A program made the translations under genes and the position numbers. The notes below the pieces were generated by a model. It made no database searches. It was not told where the DNA came from and was given only the letters and a program-made list of their open reading frames with translations. From Peromyscus leucopus (Eukaryota > Chordata > Mammalia > Rodentia > Cricetidae): a stretch of DNA of 64,000 nucleotides. Within the stretch, counting starts at the first letter, position 1; each line of letters begins with the position of its first letter. Location: positions 119,834,413 through 119,898,412 of the forward strand of contig NC_051083.1 of NCBI RefSeq assembly GCF_004664715.2. The letters run 5' to 3'. Below, piece after piece: positions 33,051 to 45,106 of this stretch.

Positions 33051-33940
33051 TCCACTTGCCTCAGATGCGGGCAGACGCGGGTTACACTTCTGAGCTTCTA
33101 CTCCACGCCAGGCCCTGGCAATCGCTGCTTGGTTTCAATATCCCCAGCAACAAGCCAACACCATGTCTGCCAAGTTCCTCAGTTCGCAGACTGCCTCTGC
33201 CTGTGATTGATGTAGTGCCTCTCAGATTGCCTCTCTGCCTGCTCTCTCTGCAAATGGACCTGGGGGTTTAAAAGACTTTGGGCTTTGCCAGCTGGCACGG
33301 TGGTAAGGTTTATCACTGAGGGACGGAGGAGAAATAGCGCAGAAAGAAAGGTTTTTACTTCCTGTTTCCTCACTCCACTGGCTGGGCCCAGCTTTCTTCA
33401 CACCCACCTTCTGCAGCTCTGGCTTCTCTGCTGCTGGAGGGGAGCAGTTTTCCTTGACTTTCCCCTTGAGTAGTTCCGTAGCCAAGTGTCTCTGTGAGAC
33501 ACCTCCCATGGTGAAGAAGCACCACAGAAGAGCATATTTTCAGGAGGTTGCAGACCACGTATGTCCACCAAATTCCACTGACTCGGTGTAGTTCAAGATC
33601 TCTAACAAGGCCTGTGGCTCAGCTATGGGTTGAGAGGAGGTTACCACAGTCCTGGGGCATTGGATGTGGCACATTATATTTATCATACCTACTACTCTAT
33701 ATTTATCTGTTGGTTCTACATTCTTTCAGAGTTCCCTTTACTTCTTTTGTACACTATATGAATTTTACTTCGAGTGAATCCTTCAACACCCCCATTCTCT
33801 AATTTATTACTGTTGGCTTCTTAAATTTGTAGCCTACATTAGCCTCAAACTTGTCAAGTGAATCAGCTTAATCTCAATAAGGATGTAGAAACCTTAGAGT
33901 AATTTGAAAAGGAAAAGTTTCACGTACAAATTAGTAGCCC
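33051..33940. other. Single-copy DNA with ETS-type motif
   Basis: 'ttacttcctgtttcctc' at 33354-33370 holds a TTCCTG (ETS) core. Region 33050-33560 is less AT-rich than its surroundings; possible distal regulatory element (inference). Confidence 0.35.
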
Positions 33941-33942
33941 AA

Positions 33943-34097
33943 ACCAGGCATGGTGGCGCATGCCTTTAATCCCAGCACTCAGGAGGCAGAGCCAGGTAGA
34001 TCTCTCTGAGTTCGAGGCCAGCCTGGTCTACATAATGATTTCCAGGAAAGGCACAAAGCTACACAGAGAAACCCTGTCTCGGGGGGAAAAAAAAAAG
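33943..34097 (+). mobile_element. B1 SINE
   Basis: 'ccaggcatggtggcgcatgc' to 'gaaaccctgtctcgggggga', with 'ccaggaaaggcacaaag'. Confidence 0.92.
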
Positions 34098-34109
34098 AGT
34101 GAGAAGCCA

Positions 34110-34168
34110 GAGGGGCTGAGGAGATGGTTCAGTGGACAAAGTGTTTGCTGTAGAAGCATGAGGACCTG
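34110..34168 (+). mobile_element. B2/B3 head fragment
   Basis: 'ggctgaggagatggttcagt ... catgaggacctgag', cut off by the tandem array. Confidence 0.65.
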
Positions 34169-34170
34169 AG

Positions 34171-34438
34171 TTCTCAGTACTGGGATTCTAGGGGCTAGCC
34201 ACCATCCCTACCATTATTTGTTACTCTTTGAGACAGAGTTCTCAGTACTGGGATTCTAGGGCTAGCCACCATCCCTACCATTATTTGCTACTCTTTGAGA
34301 TAGAGTTCTCAGTACTGGGATTCTAGGGGCTAGCCACCATCCCTACCATTATTTGCTACTCTTTGAGATAGAGTTCTCAGTACTGGGATTCTAGGGGCTA
34401 GCCACCATCCCTACCATTATTTGTTACTCTTTGAGATA
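34171..34438. repeat. 68-bp tandem repeat, four units
   Basis: Units start 'ttctcagtactgggattcta' at 34171, 34239, 34306 and 34374. Periods are 68, 67 and 68, with only a few differences (for example ttgtt versus ttgct, and one missing G in unit 2). Confidence 0.97.
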
Positions 34439-34750
34439 AGATCTCATGTAGTCAGGCTGGACTTGAATTCTACCTCCCAAGTCCTGGGATTGCAGTAGGT
34501 ATGCACCACACCTGGCTGCTAATTCTTTGTATGTGTGGTATGCATACCTGTGCAGGTATGTGGGCAGGTACACAGAGTTACACATAGACTTGTGGAGGCC
34601 AGAGTTTGACTTCAGATAGCGATCTCTATTGATCCCCACATTAATTTTTGAGACAAAGGCTCTTACTGAACCTAGAGCCCCTTGTTTTGACCAAACGAGC
34701 TAGCTAGAAACCCAGAACCTGTGTGTCTCCAATCTCCAGGAGCGAGGGTT
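34430..34750 (-). mobile_element. B1 fragment and composite SINE
   Basis: 34430-34520 is a reverse B1 fragment. 34525-34750 is a composite rodent repeat ('cttgtggaggccagagtttg ... tttttgagacaaaggctctt'). Confidence 0.6.
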
Positions 34751-34756
34751 ACAGAC

Positions 34757-35104
34757 TCTCCTAGTTTGCTTCTCTGCTGCTGTGATAAAGCCATGATCAA
34801 AAACAAGTGGGGATGAAAAGGTTTATTAAATAGTACAGGCTTGAGTCCATCATAAAGGCAAGCCAGGGCAGAAACCCAAGGCAGGAACTGTAGCAAAGAC
34901 CATAGAGGAACACTGCTTACTAGCTTGCTTCTAATGCATTGCTCAGTTTGCTTTCTTATACAACCCAAGACTACCTTCCCACATTCACTCATTAATGCAG
35001 AAAGTGCCCCCAACAGACAGGCCCACAGACCAATGTGATGGAGGCAATTTCTCAGTTTGAGGTTCCCTCTTCCCAGGTGACTCTAGTTTGTGCCAAGTTG
35101 ACAA
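34757..35104 (-). mobile_element. MaLR (MT/ORR1-type) LTR, truncated
   Basis: 'ctgctgctgtgataaagcca', 'ggtttattaaatagtacagg' and 'ctagtttgtgccaagttgac' follow the reverse complement of an MT-type LTR; same family as 40430-40843. Its plus-strand end is replaced by the AAAG array. Confidence 0.75.
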
Positions 35105-35105
35105 A

Positions 35106-35193
<88 letters not shown>

Positions 35194-35196
35194 AAA
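35102..35196. repeat. (AAAG)n microsatellite
   Basis: About 23 uninterrupted AAAG units. Confidence 0.98.
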
Positions 35197-35234
35197 ACAA
35201 AAATGACAACAACAAAACAAAGGACCCAGCACCG

Positions 35235-35332
35235 GGCCCAGCTTTTGTGTGGGTCCTGGGGCTCTAGCTAAGGCCATCGGACTTACAGAGCAAGCACTGT
35301 AGCCACTGAACCATCTCCCCCAGCTCTCTGGC
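35235..35332 (-). mobile_element. B2/B3 fragment
   Basis: 'gagcaagcactgtagccact' followed by 'gaaccatctcccccagc'. Confidence 0.65.
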
Positions 35333-35334
35333 TG

Positions 35335-35730
35335 CTCACTCTTTATGTTAAACTTTTACTTTTCAAATTACTATAAGGTGTCTTCAACCTGATTGCATCT
35401 AAACAGATTTACTTCATTATCTTCAAAGAACACCTACTCTCCACTTAAGCAAACTAATTGCAAGGTTATACCTTGTACCTCGTCATCACATAAAATGTTC
35501 TGCTTCCTGAATCATGAATAGATATTTTTTTATCTCTCTCTACAATTCCCTGACCTTGTACAGACCTCCAAATAATTTCCCATAATGATTGTATACGTTT
35601 GAATTCTCACAAAGATGTTATGATTGCCTATTGACCACTTCATAGCTCAGATTTCTAAATTTTTACTTATGCCCATCCACATGACAAGGGGGAGGGAACG
35701 GGGGAGGGAAAGGATGAAGACAGAAAGAAA
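35335..35730. other. Single-copy AT-rich DNA
   Basis: Nothing recognised. Confidence 0.4.
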
Positions 35731-35734
35731 TGAA

Positions 35735-35872
35735 AGCTTTGGTATGGTGGTACATGTCTAGAATCATAGTCCTTGAGAGTTGAGGCAAGGTGAATGGATC
35801 ATTTGAGGTCAGGAGTTCAAGACCTGGGCAACATAATAATATTTCATCTCAAAATAAAATAAAATAAATAAA
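35735..35872 (+). mobile_element. Old 7SL-derived monomer (proto-B1-like)
   Basis: 'tgaggtcaggagttcaagac' followed by 'ctgggcaacataata' lies closer to ancestral 7SL monomers than to modern B1. Confidence 0.6.
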
Positions 35873-35883
35873 ACTGAGCCAAC

Positions 35884-36150
35884 AACAACACAAAAACAAC
35901 TCATAAAGTGAGATGAAAATATTTACATATTTGCAAATCATGTATCTATGATAAAGGACTTGTTAAAAAAAACCCACAACTCAATAATGTGACAACTAAA
36001 AGTAAGTAAATAGACATTTCCCCAAAGACAATATGCACAGATCCAATAAGCACATGAAAAGATGTTCAACGTCTTCAGAAACCAGAGAATTATAAATCAA
36101 AACCACGACAAGATTCCACTTCACAAGTATTAGGATGGCTGTAATAAAAA
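35884..36150 (+). mobile_element. Old L1 ORF2 fragment
   Basis: 'caataagcacatgaaaagat', 'aaatcaaaaccacgacaaga' and 'ttaggatggctgtaataaaa'. Confidence 0.9.
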
Positions 36151-36159
36151 ATGCAGACA

Positions 36160-36296
36160 AACTGGGCATGGTCACATATGCCTTCAATCCCAGCAATATG
36201 GAAGGAGAAACAGGAGTACCAGGAGTTATAGGTCAGCCTCAGCTACATATTGAGTTCAAAGCCATCCTGGGATACATAAAACTATTGGTGTATTTG

Positions 36297-36358
<62 letters not shown>

Positions 36359-36450
36359 CCAGAGGACAACTTCTAAGAGTTGATTCTTTCCTTTACTATT
36401 GGCTCAGACTTTGTACAGTAAGTGTTCTTACCAGCTGAAACATCTATTGA
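36160..36450. mobile_element. B1 (+), (TG)n and reverse B3 fragment
   Basis: 36160-36298 is B1 ('actgggcatggtcacatatg'). 36299-36356 is (TG)n, about 28 units. 36357-36445 is a reverse B3-like end ('taccagctgaaacatct'). Confidence 0.75.
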
Positions 36451-36639
36451 AGCCTTGATCATTTTTCTACATCTTGGAATATGTAAGACTGAACACAACT
36501 TTTTATGGCCACAAATTTGAGATACTGCCACAGAGTGCAGGAAGGAGGGAGAGGGAAGGAAAGATGATGTATGTCTACTCCTCCCCAAAGAGAAAGAAAT
36601 GCAACCAGGAAAGTAGCCAATTAAAAATATCAGCCAGTA

Positions 36640-37681
36640 CTGGTTACGGTCACAATCTGATGGTAAGGTGCTATTACTGAAGACAACATTTGTTTATGTC
36701 ACTGAACATGAAGAAGTCAAGCTGGAACCTAAGTAGAAGCTTCACCCCTATTGACTAGCATTAATAGTACTGGAAGATACTCCGAATGCTACCAGAACAG
36801 AAAGGTAATCATCTATGCCACTCAGCTACAAACCCTGTAACCTACAACAACAATCTGGCTGTAAAACATACTCCTGCAATATGGGAATAACCAACCACTT
36901 TTTAAAATTAGATTTAAGACACACTCCATGAGATAGAACCCATACCTGACATTGCTGAAGTGACCAAGAACCCGAGACTAGATAGGCCAGGGACCTAGGG
37001 GAAACCTAATACTATTATTCTGCTAATGGAATATAGCAATGAAATCCTGAAGATATACTGCTATACTCATAGATCAGCGCCTCACTCAACCCCCATGAGA
37101 GAAGCTTCTTCTTGTAGTAGATGACAATCAACACCAAAACTCATAGCTGGACAATGTGTAAGACAATTTGGAGCACTCGGCCTTTATCAAACCCCTCCCC
37201 TCAAGACTCAAGGATCTATGTGAAAGAGGAGCCATAAAGAGTATAATAGCCAGAGGTAGTGAATGACTCCAAGGAAACAGCATCTTGTGGACACAACAAG
37301 GACTCACATAGACGGTGACATCATGCACAAGACCTGCACAAATTCAAACCAGACAAAACCCTAGCACTGAGAAGGGGAAGTGGACACAAAGTCCAACTCC
37401 CTAACTAAGAAGCTATTTGCAATGATACCTGCTGGGAAATGGAAAATCCGTTTTTCTAATGCAATGTCCCTGGGTTGATCAGTCACACTCCAGGGCAGGC
37501 CCCAGGCCTAAGAGTAGTTAACCGACACAAAATTGATTCCATGGGATTTTTTGTTTGTTTTTGTTGTTGTTTTGTTTTTTACTTTTAGTTCATTTTGTTT
37601 TGTTTCGACACTTTTTTTGTCTTAATGGTCTTTTTGTTTTCATTTTCATTTTTGTGGTTTTATTTTTGAAACGGGGGGGGG

Positions 37682-37740
<59 letters not shown>

Positions 37741-37850
37741 AAATTGGGTGGGTAGGCAGGTGAGGAGGTTCTGGGTGGAATAAGGGTAGAGGGAAAATAT
37801 AATCAAAATATATTGCATGAAAAAGAACTTTTAAAGACCATCCAGGTAAT
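36640..37850 (+). mobile_element. Lx-type L1 3'UTR, long copy
   Basis: 'ctgggttgatcagtcacact', 'ccagggcaggccccaggcct' and 'aaattgggtgggtaggcagg' are Lx/L1 3'UTR landmarks. A G12(GA)n tract lies at 37672-37738. No intact ORF2 remains. Confidence 0.85.
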
Positions 37851-37854
37851 TACA

Positions 37855-38490
37855 GGATTACACTAGGAGGCTGAACTAGGGGTATCAACTGAATTCATCT
37901 CAGTCTGGACTAAATAAGAAGTAGGCTAGAGACCAGCCAGGGCTACATAAGGAAACACTATCTAAAAACAAAACCAACTAAATACAGCCAGGTGCGGCAG
38001 CTGACACTAGTAACACCCCTGGCCCCCAATCCCCTCCATCCCCCACACAGACCGGACACCACAAGATTGAGACTAACCTGTTTTACATTGCGAGTTCTAG
38101 GCTGGACTGAAAAATGAGCCTTTGTCTCAAAAAATGGTTGGATTTATTACCATAAAATTATAGTTTACAAAAGAAGCTTAGGCCTCATGTAAATTAAAAA
38201 AAGCTTGCTCCATAAAATCCCATTTCAAGAGAATGAAAAGTCACAGCCAGGAAGAAAATACCGCAAGTCACATATCTGATGGTGTCTTTATAACTAAAAA
38301 GGACTTGTAAATTCTTACAACTCCAACAGTGGGAGGGAAAATAATTCACAGGTTCATAGTGGCTCACTCTTATAACCTCAGCACTAAGAGACCAGAGCAG
38401 GAAGATTGCCATGAGTTCAAGACCAACCTGAACTGCATAGTAAGTTCCAGGCTAGCCCGAGCTACAGTAGTCCTTGTCTCAGCCCCCCCG
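37855..38490 (+). mobile_element. Three diverged B1-like SINEs
   Basis: 37855-37965 (partial), 37985-38135 ('cagccaggtgcggcagctga ... gcctttgtctcaaaa') and 38345-38490 ('tcatagtggctcactcttat ... tccttgtctcag'). Confidence 0.6.
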
Positions 38491-38494
38491 CCCC

Positions 38495-39270
38495 ACAACC
38501 TGAAGCCAACGGAAAATGGACAAAATATCTGAATAGACATTTAATGAAATGGGATATTTATATATAAAATACATGCATGAGAAGATGCATAGCTTAGTTA
38601 ATCACTGGAGAAATGACAACTCAATGGTTATCTGATACATGATACACAAGTAGATAGAATAAGGGCTAAAATGAACAGCGATGGATGCCACAAACCACTG
38701 GTGAGAATACAGAAAAGCTGCACTTGAATATCGCTGGTGGTCACACAAGTGTCACAGCTGCATTGAAAACAGTTTGCAGTTTCGTGGGGAAAAGAACTAA
38801 ACAAGCACTTGCCGTGGAATTACATTTATGAGTATCTCCCCAGAAATAAAAATACAGGAACCTATACGTGAATGTTCTTGCATCTTTATTTTGCACAGTC
38901 ATACAGTAGAAGCAATTTTATTCAAAATACTTTTTTATTTTTATTTTTATTTGTTTTTTGAGACAAGAGTTTGCTGTGTAGCCCAAGCTGGCCTGGAACT
39001 CACTCTGTGACTCAGATGGCTTAGACTCTTGGAATTCTTCCCGCCCGTGCTTCTGGAGTGCTGAAATTACAAGCAGAAGATACCACTCTTATCTGATTCA
39101 AATGTTCATCTGTAGGCAAAGGCCTAAAACTGCTCTATAGCCATAGTATAGAATACCACTTAATGATAAAAGTAAATTAATGATCGATACATACAACAAC
39201 TTGCTTGGATAGAACACAAAGCATTATGCTGAACAAAAGTCAGTTTCAAAAAATTGCATACTGTAGGGCT
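38495..39270 (+). mobile_element. Old L1 3' part split by a B1
   Basis: 38495-38930 ('tgaatagacatttaatgaaa ... cagaaataaaaatacaggaa') continues at 39085-39270 ('ggatagaacacaaagcatta'). A reverse B1 sits at 38938-39078. Confidence 0.8.
38938..39078 (-). mobile_element. B1 SINE inserted in L1
   Basis: 'ttttttgagacaagagtttg' to 'tggagtgctgaaattacaag'. Confidence 0.75.
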
Positions 39271-39284
39271 TTATTTATTAATAC

Positions 39285-39412
39285 TATTTTTTTGAGACAG
39301 GGTCTCATGTATCTAAGGCTTGCCTCAAATATGTAGCCCAGGTTGGCCTTGAAGTCCTAGCCTTCTTGCCTCTACCTCCTAAATGCTGAGAATATAGGTG
39401 TGTAATCATCCA
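39285..39412 (-). mobile_element. B1 SINE
   Basis: 'ttttgagacagggtctcatg' to 'gagaatataggtgtgtaa'. Confidence 0.75.
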
Positions 39413-39481
39413 GTTAATTAATATTCTTGAAATAATAGATGCTCAGAGCTATAACATATCTATAAAAATATTGGTGACTAG

Positions 39482-39628
39482 CCGAGCAGGGGTGGCACAC
39501 ACCTTTAATCCCAACACTCTGGAGGCAGAGGCAGGCGGATCTCTGTGAGTTCAAGGCCAGCCTGGTCTACAGAGTGAGTTCCAGGACAGGCTCCAAAGCT
39601 ACACAGAGAAATCCTGTCTCAAAAAAAA
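39482..39628 (+). mobile_element. B1 SINE
   Basis: 'ccgagcaggggtggcacaca' to 'gaaatcctgtctcaaaaa', with 'ccaggacaggctccaaagct'. Confidence 0.9.
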
Positions 39629-39639
39629 AGTAAGAAAAA

Positions 39640-39806
39640 ATGGTAACTAGAGAGATGGCTTGGTAGTTAAGGATGTTTGCTCCTCTTGCAAAGGACTTGA
39701 GTTCAGTGCTAAGCACCCATGTCAGATGGTCAGGTGGCCAGGTGGCTAAACTCCAGCTCTGGGGGATCTGAAACCTCTGGCTTTCATGAGAACCTGCACT
39801 CACATA

Positions 39807-39852
<46 letters not shown>
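39640..39852 (+). mobile_element. B3 SINE with (CA)n
   Basis: 'ctagagagatggcttggtag' head; a CA tract at 39807-39851 ends it. Confidence 0.8.
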
Positions 39853-39854
<2 letters not shown>

Positions 39855-39864
39855 AAAATAATAA

Positions 39865-40429
<565 letters not shown>

Positions 40430-40843
40430 TGTCCTAATTTGCTTTATTGTTGCTGGGATAAAACACTGGCCAAAACCAAAATTAAACTGGGGAGGAATTT
40501 GTTTATTTCAACTTATAGCTGTAGTCCATCATGAAGGGAAGTTGGGACAAGACCTCAAGACAGAATCCTAGAAGCAGGAACTGAAGCAGAGGCAATGGAG
40601 GAGCGCTGCTTATTGGCTTATCCACAAGCCTATGTTCAGAGCTACCTTTTAATACCTTCAGGCCCACCTGCCAAGGAGTAGCAGTGCCTGAAGTGAGATG
40701 GACCCTCTCACATCAATCAACAATCAAGAAAATGCTGCCCGGGCATGACTACAGGCCAATCTGATGGAGGCATTTCCTCACCTGAGGTACCATCCTCCAG
40801 GTGACTCTAATTGGTGTCTAGTTGACAAAAAGTAGCTATCACA
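40430..40843 (-). mobile_element. Solo MT/ORR1-type MaLR LTR
   Basis: Reverse LTR from 'tgtcctaatttgctttattg' to 'gttgacaaaaagtagctatc'+'aca'. On the minus strand it has TG...CA ends. Confidence 0.8.
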
Positions 40844-41292
40844 ATGTAGGTTTGTAAATGTTACGATGAAATCCATTATTGTATGTAATTAATACATGCT
40901 AATAAAAACATTTAAGTATTTTGTTGCTGACAGACCATACAAAGACACACACTGTGCCTCTGCTTTCCCATGGAGAAGTGAGTTCTCTTCTCCATGGTGT
41001 ATTAGTGAGGGTTCTCGAGAGGAACACAACCTATAGAATGAATATATATGTTACAGGGGGGTTAGTTAGGGATTCTGCTGGTTTAGTAAAGTGGCAATTC
41101 TAGGTTCTCCACTAAGATCCATGACTTCACTAGCCCCGGGTAGTTGGCTAGGACCAGGCATGGTTTCCCTCTTGTTGAGTAGGTCTTAAGTCCAAGTAGA
41201 GAGCTGTTGGTTCTTGACAAGTCATGCATGCCATTACTGTACCTTTAGGGTTATCATACCATGCTGATCATTGTTGTAGCTCATAGATATCA

Positions 41293-41403
41293 TGGCTTTG
41301 CGCCTTTCCTGGAATTCACTCTGTAGCCCAGGCTGGCCTTGAACTCACAGAGATTGACCTGCCTCTGCCTCCCGAGTGCTGGGATTAAGGGCGTGTGCTG
41401 CCG
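41293..41403 (-). mobile_element. B1 SINE, head replaced by a GCC tract
   Basis: 'ggctttgcgcctttcctgga' to 'gctgggattaagggcgtgtg'. Confidence 0.85.
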
Positions 41404-41449
41404 CCGCCAAGGCCGCGGCCGCGGCCGCCGCTGCCACCACCACCACCAG
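41398..41449. repeat. GCC/GGCCGC-rich tract with NotI site
   Basis: Grown from the B1 end 'gccaccaccgcc' into repeated GCC and GCGGCC units plus a CAC run. Contains GCGGCCGC and about ten CpGs in 52 nt. Confidence 0.9.
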
Positions 41450-42615
41450 GCGGGAAGAGGCCTTCATATCTGTTCCAGCTCAGGGGATTCTGGATCCTGT
41501 GTCTGAAGTGCATGGTGTCTTCAGTAATAGGGACTTACCTTCCACCTCTCCTCATACCCACAGGTAAGTGTAGTCCTCACCTGTCATCAAGGAAATTGTT
41601 CTTTGTAACAGAGACAATCACAAAAATCATAGCCAATGAAATGTATAGATGTAGATCCCAGTCTCAATTGATACATTTACAATACAATTTGTGCACCTAA
41701 GGCTCAGAGATAATTGCAGAAGAGAGGACGGAATGATTTTAAGAGCTAGAGGATCAAGGGGCTTGCTGTGAGATTGTGTTTCCTAGCAGTGCAGAAGCTA
41801 CACCCTTATAAAGTCTCACCAGCATGACTACCTAAACATGATCTGAAACAAGGACAATACCAATAGACATGCTAACATGAACAGGGGGAAAGCCCACAAT
41901 GCCTCATCCCTAAACAAAGAACCACAGACAGCTAAGGAATGCTGAGAGTCGGAGAGAAAGGCTTCCCCAGGGGAGAGCGCACCAATTGGTTATTCAATAC
42001 CAAATGGTCAGCCATGGAAACATACATACAACTTACACATAATGAGCAGGTTGTATTTATGTATTTAGGAATATATATGTATATACATACTCATAGATGT
42101 ATGTAATAACAATTAATGTAAAAAGAGGTTATGGATTTGAAAGAAAGCAGGGAGGGGTATATGGGAGGATTGGGGGGTATGATGTAACTTTATTATAATC
42201 CGAAGAAAATAAAATAAATATTTTTAAATGTACATTTATTGGAGTGGCTTACACAATATGATCTTTGTAGTCCAACTGTGACTGTGCACACTAGAGAGGT
42301 AGCAAATCCAGGAGTTTCTAAGTCCCTGGGACTGGATGTCTCTACTGTCCCAATATGGCACTAGAGGCCTAGAAGACTCATGAAAAGTTGTTTATCTTCA
42401 GTCCACATCAAAAGTAGCTGGTTCCAAAAACCAGCCAAGCGTCTTCAGTCCACACTGGCAGCCCAATGAAGCTGATTCTGTGTCAGTTAAAGAATCAGCA
42501 GCAGCAGTAACAGGACTGATGAACTCATCAGCAAGAGTGAACATCAGCAAGCAAAATGCAAGACACTTTCCTTCTTCCATGTCCTTTTATGTGGGCTGCT
42601 CCAGAAGGTGCTGAC

Positions 42616-42937
42616 TGTAGTGGGTAGCTCTTCTGGCTATGACCTTGAAGCATCGCCCCTAGAGAGGGAGCAGGTAACTGCTCTACCTGCCTATGACCTT
42701 GAAGTACATCCCACTGGGGCATGGCATCTTGGAACCCTTAACAACTGAGATGCACATACGCCATATGTTCTCTCTGCCTCGTGGTTTTTAGATGCAGAGA
42801 CAGACCAGGCAGAAGAACAGTGTGGACCATAGCTCAGCTTTCCAGGATCCTATGATAAATCTCCCGGGCTGTAGTGAGTTTTTATACCCTAATAAATTCC
42901 TTGCCATTTAAGCAGACTCTGTGGATTTCTCACTTTA
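42616..42937 (+). mobile_element. Solo LTR (ERVK-like) with 6-bp duplication
   Basis: Starts TGTAGTGGGTAGC and carries AATAAA in 'accctaataaattccttgcc'. Flanked by GCTGAC (42610-42615) and GCTGCC (42938-42943), 5/6 matching. No internal region. Confidence 0.8.
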
Positions 42938-43549
42938 GCTGCCCACATTCATGGTGGGTATCCCCACACCAATTAAGACAATCAAAATAATCTCCCATAG
43001 ATATGACCACCTGCCACCCCAATGTAGACAATGTCACAAAGATTCTCTTCCCAGGTGATTTTGGGTTATGTTGACAGTTAAAGCTAATAGTCATAAAAGG
43101 TAACTTGGAAGAAACCATCATACCCATCTCCAATCAAACCATTCATCTTACCATTATGGTTAAGCAGGATCTTGTGGTGAGTGCATATCACATATAGTTT
43201 GCTAACAATATAGCTTGTGTTCTCATAACAGAAATTGCTCCTTTCAACTTTCTATTCTGTAGATTATGCCAGAACCAAGATGGCAACCAATACTGGGATA
43301 TGAAAGAAGAATGGAGGGCTTAAAACACTTTGTGCAAACCACCAAACTGGGTAGTTTCGTGGCCACCCTTCTGTTCCACACTATAAGCAGCAGGTGACGA
43401 TGCAGTCTGCTCACAAAGAGCTAACATTGCATGTGATGGAAATTTCATATACAGTGGGCTGAAAATTTTAGAAATGAAATTTCATATACAGTGCGCTGAA
43501 AATTTTAGAAATGAATCCAGAAAAGCCTTTAAAAAAAGATTTATTTATG

Positions 43550-43689
43550 GGCAGGTATGGTGGCACACACCTCTAATCTCACCATTTGAGAGTCAGAGGC
43601 AGGTGAATCTCTGTGAGTTTGAGGCCAGCCTGGTCTACACAGTGAATTCCAGGTCATCCAGAGCTATGTCTCTGTCTCAAATATTAAAT

Positions 43690-43742
<53 letters not shown>

Positions 43743-43890
43743 CATGTGTTTTGTCCTTAGAGGCCATCAGATCCGGAGCAGCTGGAATTACAGGAAGTTG
43801 TGAGCTGCCCAATATGGATCCTGAGAATCAAACTCAGGACCTCTGGAAGATCATCAAACATCATTAACTTCTGAGCCATCTCTCCAGCCC
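43550..43890. mobile_element. B1 (+), (TG)n and B2/B3 (-)
   Basis: B1 43550-43685 ('gcaggtatggtggcacacac'). TG tract 43693-43740. Reverse B2/B3 43741-43890 ('cttctgagccatctctccag'). Confidence 0.85.
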
Positions 43891-43929
43891 TGAATAGAGA
43901 AAAGCTTTTTATCAAGGGTCCATGTGGAG

Positions 43930-44075
43930 CTCAACATGGTGGCTAATGCCAGTAATCCCAGCACTCAGGAGGCTGAGGCAGGAGGATTTCCACAAATATG
44001 AGGCCATCATCACCTACATAGTGGGCTCCAGGTCATCTTAGGCTACTGTGTGATACCCTGTCTCAAAGAAAAAAT
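43930..44075 (+). mobile_element. B1 SINE
   Basis: 'ctcaacatggtggctaatgc' to 'gataccctgtctcaaagaa'. Confidence 0.8.
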
Positions 44076-44224
44076 TCCATATGGCTCATTGACCTCAGAG
44101 GCATTGATAAAGTACTGACTTTGTACAACACATTGAAAAAGGTCACCTAAGTGCAATCTTACTAGAAGTGGAAGCCAAGAGAACCATGAGACTATGAACC
44201 ACATTTATCATTTTTCTTTTTCTT

Positions 44225-44375
44225 TTTTGGTTTATCAAAACAGGATTTCTTGGTGTATCTCTGGCAGTCCTGGAACTAACTCTGTAGACCAGGCTGGCCT
44301 TGAACTCACAGATATCTGCCTGCCTCTGCCTTTGAGTGCTGGGATTAAAGGCCTGCCCCACCATGCCTGGCAAAC
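44225..44375 (-). mobile_element. B1 SINE
   Basis: 'gtttatcaaaacaggatttc' to 'gccccaccatgcctggc'. Confidence 0.88.
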
Positions 44376-44379
44376 CAAA

Positions 44380-44670
44380 TTTATTATTATCATCCGCTGA
44401 TCAGTGGAAAAATCCCAGCCAGTTTTTCCAGGCCAGATATGTCTGTGGAAAGCTATAAGAAAGAGAAACATCACGATCATTTGATCATTGGCACTACTGA
44501 TGGCTTTGGCATCATTATAGGTCCACATAGGAGAAAGCTCAATCTAGGCAGCTGTAGAAGCCATTTACTTGACATTTCACTTTTTTTCAATATTTTTGAT
44601 TGATCCCATTTGCACTTAAGCATCCTATACTATTTTGCACATCTAACTATTTAAAAGTATAATGTAGAAC
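44380..44670. other. Single-copy DNA
   Basis: Nothing recognised. Confidence 0.4.
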
Positions 44671-44674
44671 ACTA

Positions 44675-44795
44675 TTTTTTCAAGACAAGGTGTTTCTATG
44701 TAGCCTTAGCTGGCCTGGGTACTTACAGGCTTGCAAGGATCCTGCCACCTCAGTCTCAACTGCTGTGATTATGCCATCTCACCTGGCCTTACAAT
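44675..44795 (-). mobile_element. Old B1
   Basis: 'caagacaaggtgtttctatg' to 'gccatctcacctggcc'. Confidence 0.65.
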
Positions 44796-44814
44796 ACTAT
44801 TTTTAAAAATTATC

Positions 44815-44927
44815 CTTTGAGGAGTAGGCATGTAGCCCTGAGGTAGAGTGATTGGCTAGCATATACAAATCCCTGGGTTATTCAGCCTCATAGATAGGTA
44901 GATAGATAGGAAGGTGTAGATAGATAA

Positions 44928-44974
<47 letters not shown>
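44815..44974 (+). mobile_element. ID SINE with (GATA)n tail
   Basis: ID head 'aggagtaggcatgtagccct' to 44890, then a GATA tract 44891-44974 with about 11 pure final units. Confidence 0.75.
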
Positions 44975-45106
44975 TTGATTTATGTAAGGTTTGTTTGCAT
45001 TGTAAAATAATCATCAGATCAAATCTTTACTTTCTAAAAAGAGTAATACAAAGCTTAACATAGAAAAAATATCAAAAACAATAGTAAAGTTTAAAAGCAT
45101 TTTCAA

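Larger units (their letters stand above)
41060..42230 (+). mobile_element. L1 3' end inserted in the MaLR
   Basis: Includes 'ctcttgttgagtaggtctta', 'gactacctaaacatgatctg' and 'caccaattggttattcaata', ending in A-rich sequence. Same subfamily as 9535-10030. A reverse B1 and a GCC tract are inserted at about 41293-41449. Confidence 0.75.
40998..43095 (-). mobile_element. MT-type MaLR element split by two insertions
   Basis: Three colinear pieces: 40998-41058 ('tgtattagtgagggttctcg'), 42235-42615 ('tttattggagtggcttacac') and 42938-43095 ('ttctcttcccaggtgatttt'). They are separated by an L1 3' end (41060-42230) and a solo LTR (42616-42937). Confidence 0.75.
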
